Below the pieces are notes generated by a model that made no database searches, was not told the DNA's origin, and saw only the letters and a program-made list of their open reading frames with translations. The position numbers were made by a program, and so were the translations under genes. Shown here piece after piece: positions 62,461-64,000 of a stretch of DNA of 64,000 nt (positions are counted from its first letter, which is position 1; every line of letters starts with the position of its first letter). Location of the stretch: assembly GCA_965203795.1 (NCBI GenBank), contig OZ241915.1, positions 62,001-126,000 on the forward strand, written 5' to 3'. Source of the DNA: CBDBBY01 sp965203795 (GTDB taxonomy: Bacteria > Pseudomonadota > Alphaproteobacteria > Rhodobacterales > Rhodobacteraceae).

Positions 62461-63990
62461 ATGCCGGACGAATTGATCATGGACAGAGAATCTGCCGAGC
62501 AGCGACCGGTTTTGGAAATCAGCGATTTTGGGCCAATAAAGCGGGCAAAAATTGAATTGCGGCCGCTAACGGTTTTTGTTGGACCTAGCAACACCGGAAA
62601 ATCGTATTTGGCAGTGCTGATTTACGCACTGCATCGAGCATTCGCAGGAATGGCAGGGAATCGTGAGTTTGAGCAGCGCGCTTCCGACCGTGAGCGGAAA
62701 ATGGGCGAATCTCAAAGCAGATTCGTAGATCGTCTGATTTCCGAGATCGAATTTCCAAGTGAAACGAAATCCATTGATTTGGAAGGTGATGCGCTAACGA
62801 ATTCCTTGCATGATTTAGTGAATCAATCGGATGGCCTGATTCAGGAAATCGTAAGGTGCTTAGGATTGCACAACCCGAACGAATTAAAGAGGAAGTATAG
62901 CATCGGCGATTCCGAAGTCCGATTGGTTCTTCCAAATGGCGCAACCAACGCATCGCCGACGGAGCTGTTTTCCGAGGCAAAGCGAGGATGCCGAGTCAAG
63001 ATATTCGGCCCAAGTCGAGTTTCGATGGAGCCGTTAGTCCTATGGGATTCATATCAGCGTTGGCAAAGCGCGGGTGGCACGCATATTCATGACAATGCGG
63101 CAAAATTGGATTTGGGTGAAAAAATCTGGAAGACGGCGTTTGAGCAATTGATGGAGCCGATGCTGGCGCCCGCGTACTATCTGCCCGCGAACCGGGCAGG
63201 CATAATGAATTGCCATACCTTGGTTTTTCGCGGATTGCTCCGCAATGCCACGTTCATGGGTCCGGAGCCAAGAGCGGGTGAGCCAATGTTGTCCGGTGTT
63301 TTATCCGATTTCCTTCGAGAATTGCTGGGCATGGAGGAATACGATCCGGAGCGACAGGACTTTGAGATTTTCGATGACAGTGAAAAGGACTTTGAGGAAG
63401 TCGCGGCTCAAACGGAGTCTTCGATCTTGAACGGTTCGATTGTGACCGAGGAGACTTCACTGGTCAACCATCCGGTGTTCTATTATCGACCGAAAGGCTG
63501 GCGTATCTCGATTCCGCTGATGAATGCGTCGTCGATGGTGTCCGAGCTGGCCCCGCTCATTCTGTATTTGAGAGGTTTGGTTGATATCGGCGATACGATC
63601 ATAGTTGAGCAGCCCGAATCCCATTTGCATGCGGGGGCGCAGATACAGTTGACGAACACACTTGCTGCGCTTGTTCAGGCCGGCGTCAGGGTGATTGTTA
63701 CGACCCACAGCGATTGGGTAGTCAGTTGCCTAAGCAATGTTGTTTTGCGCGACCGCGATCAGGTCGGCACGATGACAAGCGCTCAATCCGGAAAAATTCA
63801 CGGAGATAGCGAAGCTGCATTGAAAGAGTCCGATGTGGGGGTTTGGTTTTTTGGCAAGACAAATGAAAGGTCCGGATCGACAGTAAGTCAGCTCGAATTC
63901 GTGGAGCCTGGACGGTATTCTCCGGATTACGAGGACTATTTGATGGATTTGCATAACGAGTGGGCCGTCATGACGTCAACTCGGAGCTAA
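62461..63990 (+). CDS. AAA/ABC-type ATPase with OLD/SMC-like architecture, putative defence gene
   Basis: This 509-residue ATPase begins ISDFGPIKRAKIELRPLTVFVGPSNTGKS, with the Walker A at about residues 41-48. A long charged insertion follows (about 60-330). C-terminal motifs are ASSMVSELAPLILYL (signature-like, about 358-372), DTIIVEQPESHLH (Walker B with catalytic Glu, about 379-391) and VRVIVTTHSDWV (switch His). This layout is that of overcoming-lysogenization-defect/AAA_15-type ATPases found in several phage-defence systems, often with a nuclease or other effector next door; the window ends before any partner. Its base composition is clearly lower in GC than the core genes. Start at 62461 or 62479; neither has a ribosome site. 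Confidence 0.8.
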   Translation: MPDELIMDRESAEQRPVLEISDFGPIKRAKIELRPLTVFVGPSNTGKSYLAVLIYALHRAFAGMAGNREFEQRASDRERKMGESQSRFVDRLISEIEFPSETKSIDLEGDALTNSLHDLVNQSDGLIQEIVRCLGLHNPNELKRKYSIGDSEVRLVLPNGATNASPTELFSEAKRGCRVKIFGPSRVSMEPLVLWDSYQRWQSAGGTHIHDNAAKLDLGEKIWKTAFEQLMEPMLAPAYYLPANRAGIMNCHTLVFRGLLRNATFMGPEPRAGEPMLSGVLSDFLRELLGMEEYDPERQDFEIFDDSEKDFEEVAAQTESSILNGSIVTEETSLVNHPVFYYRPKGWRISIPLMNASSMVSELAPLILYLRGLVDIGDTIIVEQPESHLHAGAQIQLTNTLAALVQAGVRVIVTTHSDWVVSCLSNVVLRDRDQVGTMTSAQSGKIHGDSEAALKESDVGVWFFGKTNERSGSTVSQLEFVEPGRYSPDYEDYLMDLHNEWAVMTSTRS

Positions 63991-64000
63991 TCGTTTGAAG

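Overview
The window is a high-GC bacterial chromosome segment whose gene families and gene orders point to an alphaproteobacterium. The clearest signs are the runs rpoZ-rsh-DUF2062-pdxJ-acpS-lepB-rnc-era-DUF1491-recO and argH-lptM-like-lysA-DUF4175, the DUF3572, DUF1491 and DUF2007 families, an ETF-ubiquinone oxidoreductase and an MttB-type methyltransferase. No rRNA, tRNA or CRISPR array was seen. The genus cannot be told from this window.

Layout. 1-2.1 kb: the 3' end of a fused TRAP permease and its TAXI binding protein. 2.5-3.5 kb: two small membrane proteins of unknown role. 3.9-7.9 kb: pheT, 1323 codons long instead of about 800 because its B5 segment is present five times in tandem. 7.9-17.5 kb: MttB-family methyltransferase, HAD phosphatase and DUF3572, the molybdenum-cofactor set fdhD-mobA-mobB-moeA, a membrane protein with greA, and ETF-QO. 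17.6-23.5 kb: TPR protein, ispE, polyprenyl diphosphate synthase, DUF2007, trmN6, a DUF465 protein and phaB. 23.8-28.2 kb: an accessory block with a Fic protein, an AbiE-like antitoxin/nucleotidyltransferase pair and a Panacea-domain protein with a broken partner frame. 28.6-37.2 kb: a TbpB-like surface lipoprotein, a TlpA-like thioredoxin, then argH, lptM-like, lysA and DUF4175. 37.2-43.3 kb: MITE-like elements, a HigBA-type toxin-antitoxin pair, a zinc-ribbon protein, plsC, accA, a MalY/PatB-type aminotransferase and a coiled-coil protein. 43.3-47.8 kb: def-fmt, rnhA, ispH and a tandem NYN-domain duplication that carries a dead ispH fragment. 47.9-52.4 kb: remnants of four transposases. 52.5-60.6 kb: the stringent-response and RNase III housekeeping operon. 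60.6-64 kb: a hairpin repeat, a second Fic protein and a lower-GC AAA ATPase that may belong to a defence module continuing past the window.

How the genes fit together. The core genes cover translation (pheT, def, fmt, trmN6, rnc, era), the stringent response (rpoZ, rsh), isoprenoid and quinone precursors (ispE, ispH, polyprenyl synthase), lysine and arginine biosynthesis, lipid synthesis (accA, plsC, acpS) and molybdoenzyme assembly. The accessory genes sit between conserved blocks and come with repeats, transposase debris and lower-GC DNA.

The most unusual observation is the five-fold B5 amplification in phenylalanyl-tRNA synthetase beta. Next are an rsh gene with no ATG, GTG or TTG start (ATT is the best candidate), the NYN/ispH segmental duplication, a MITE-like repeat family, and accessory operons whose promoters predict leaderless or nearly leaderless mRNAs.
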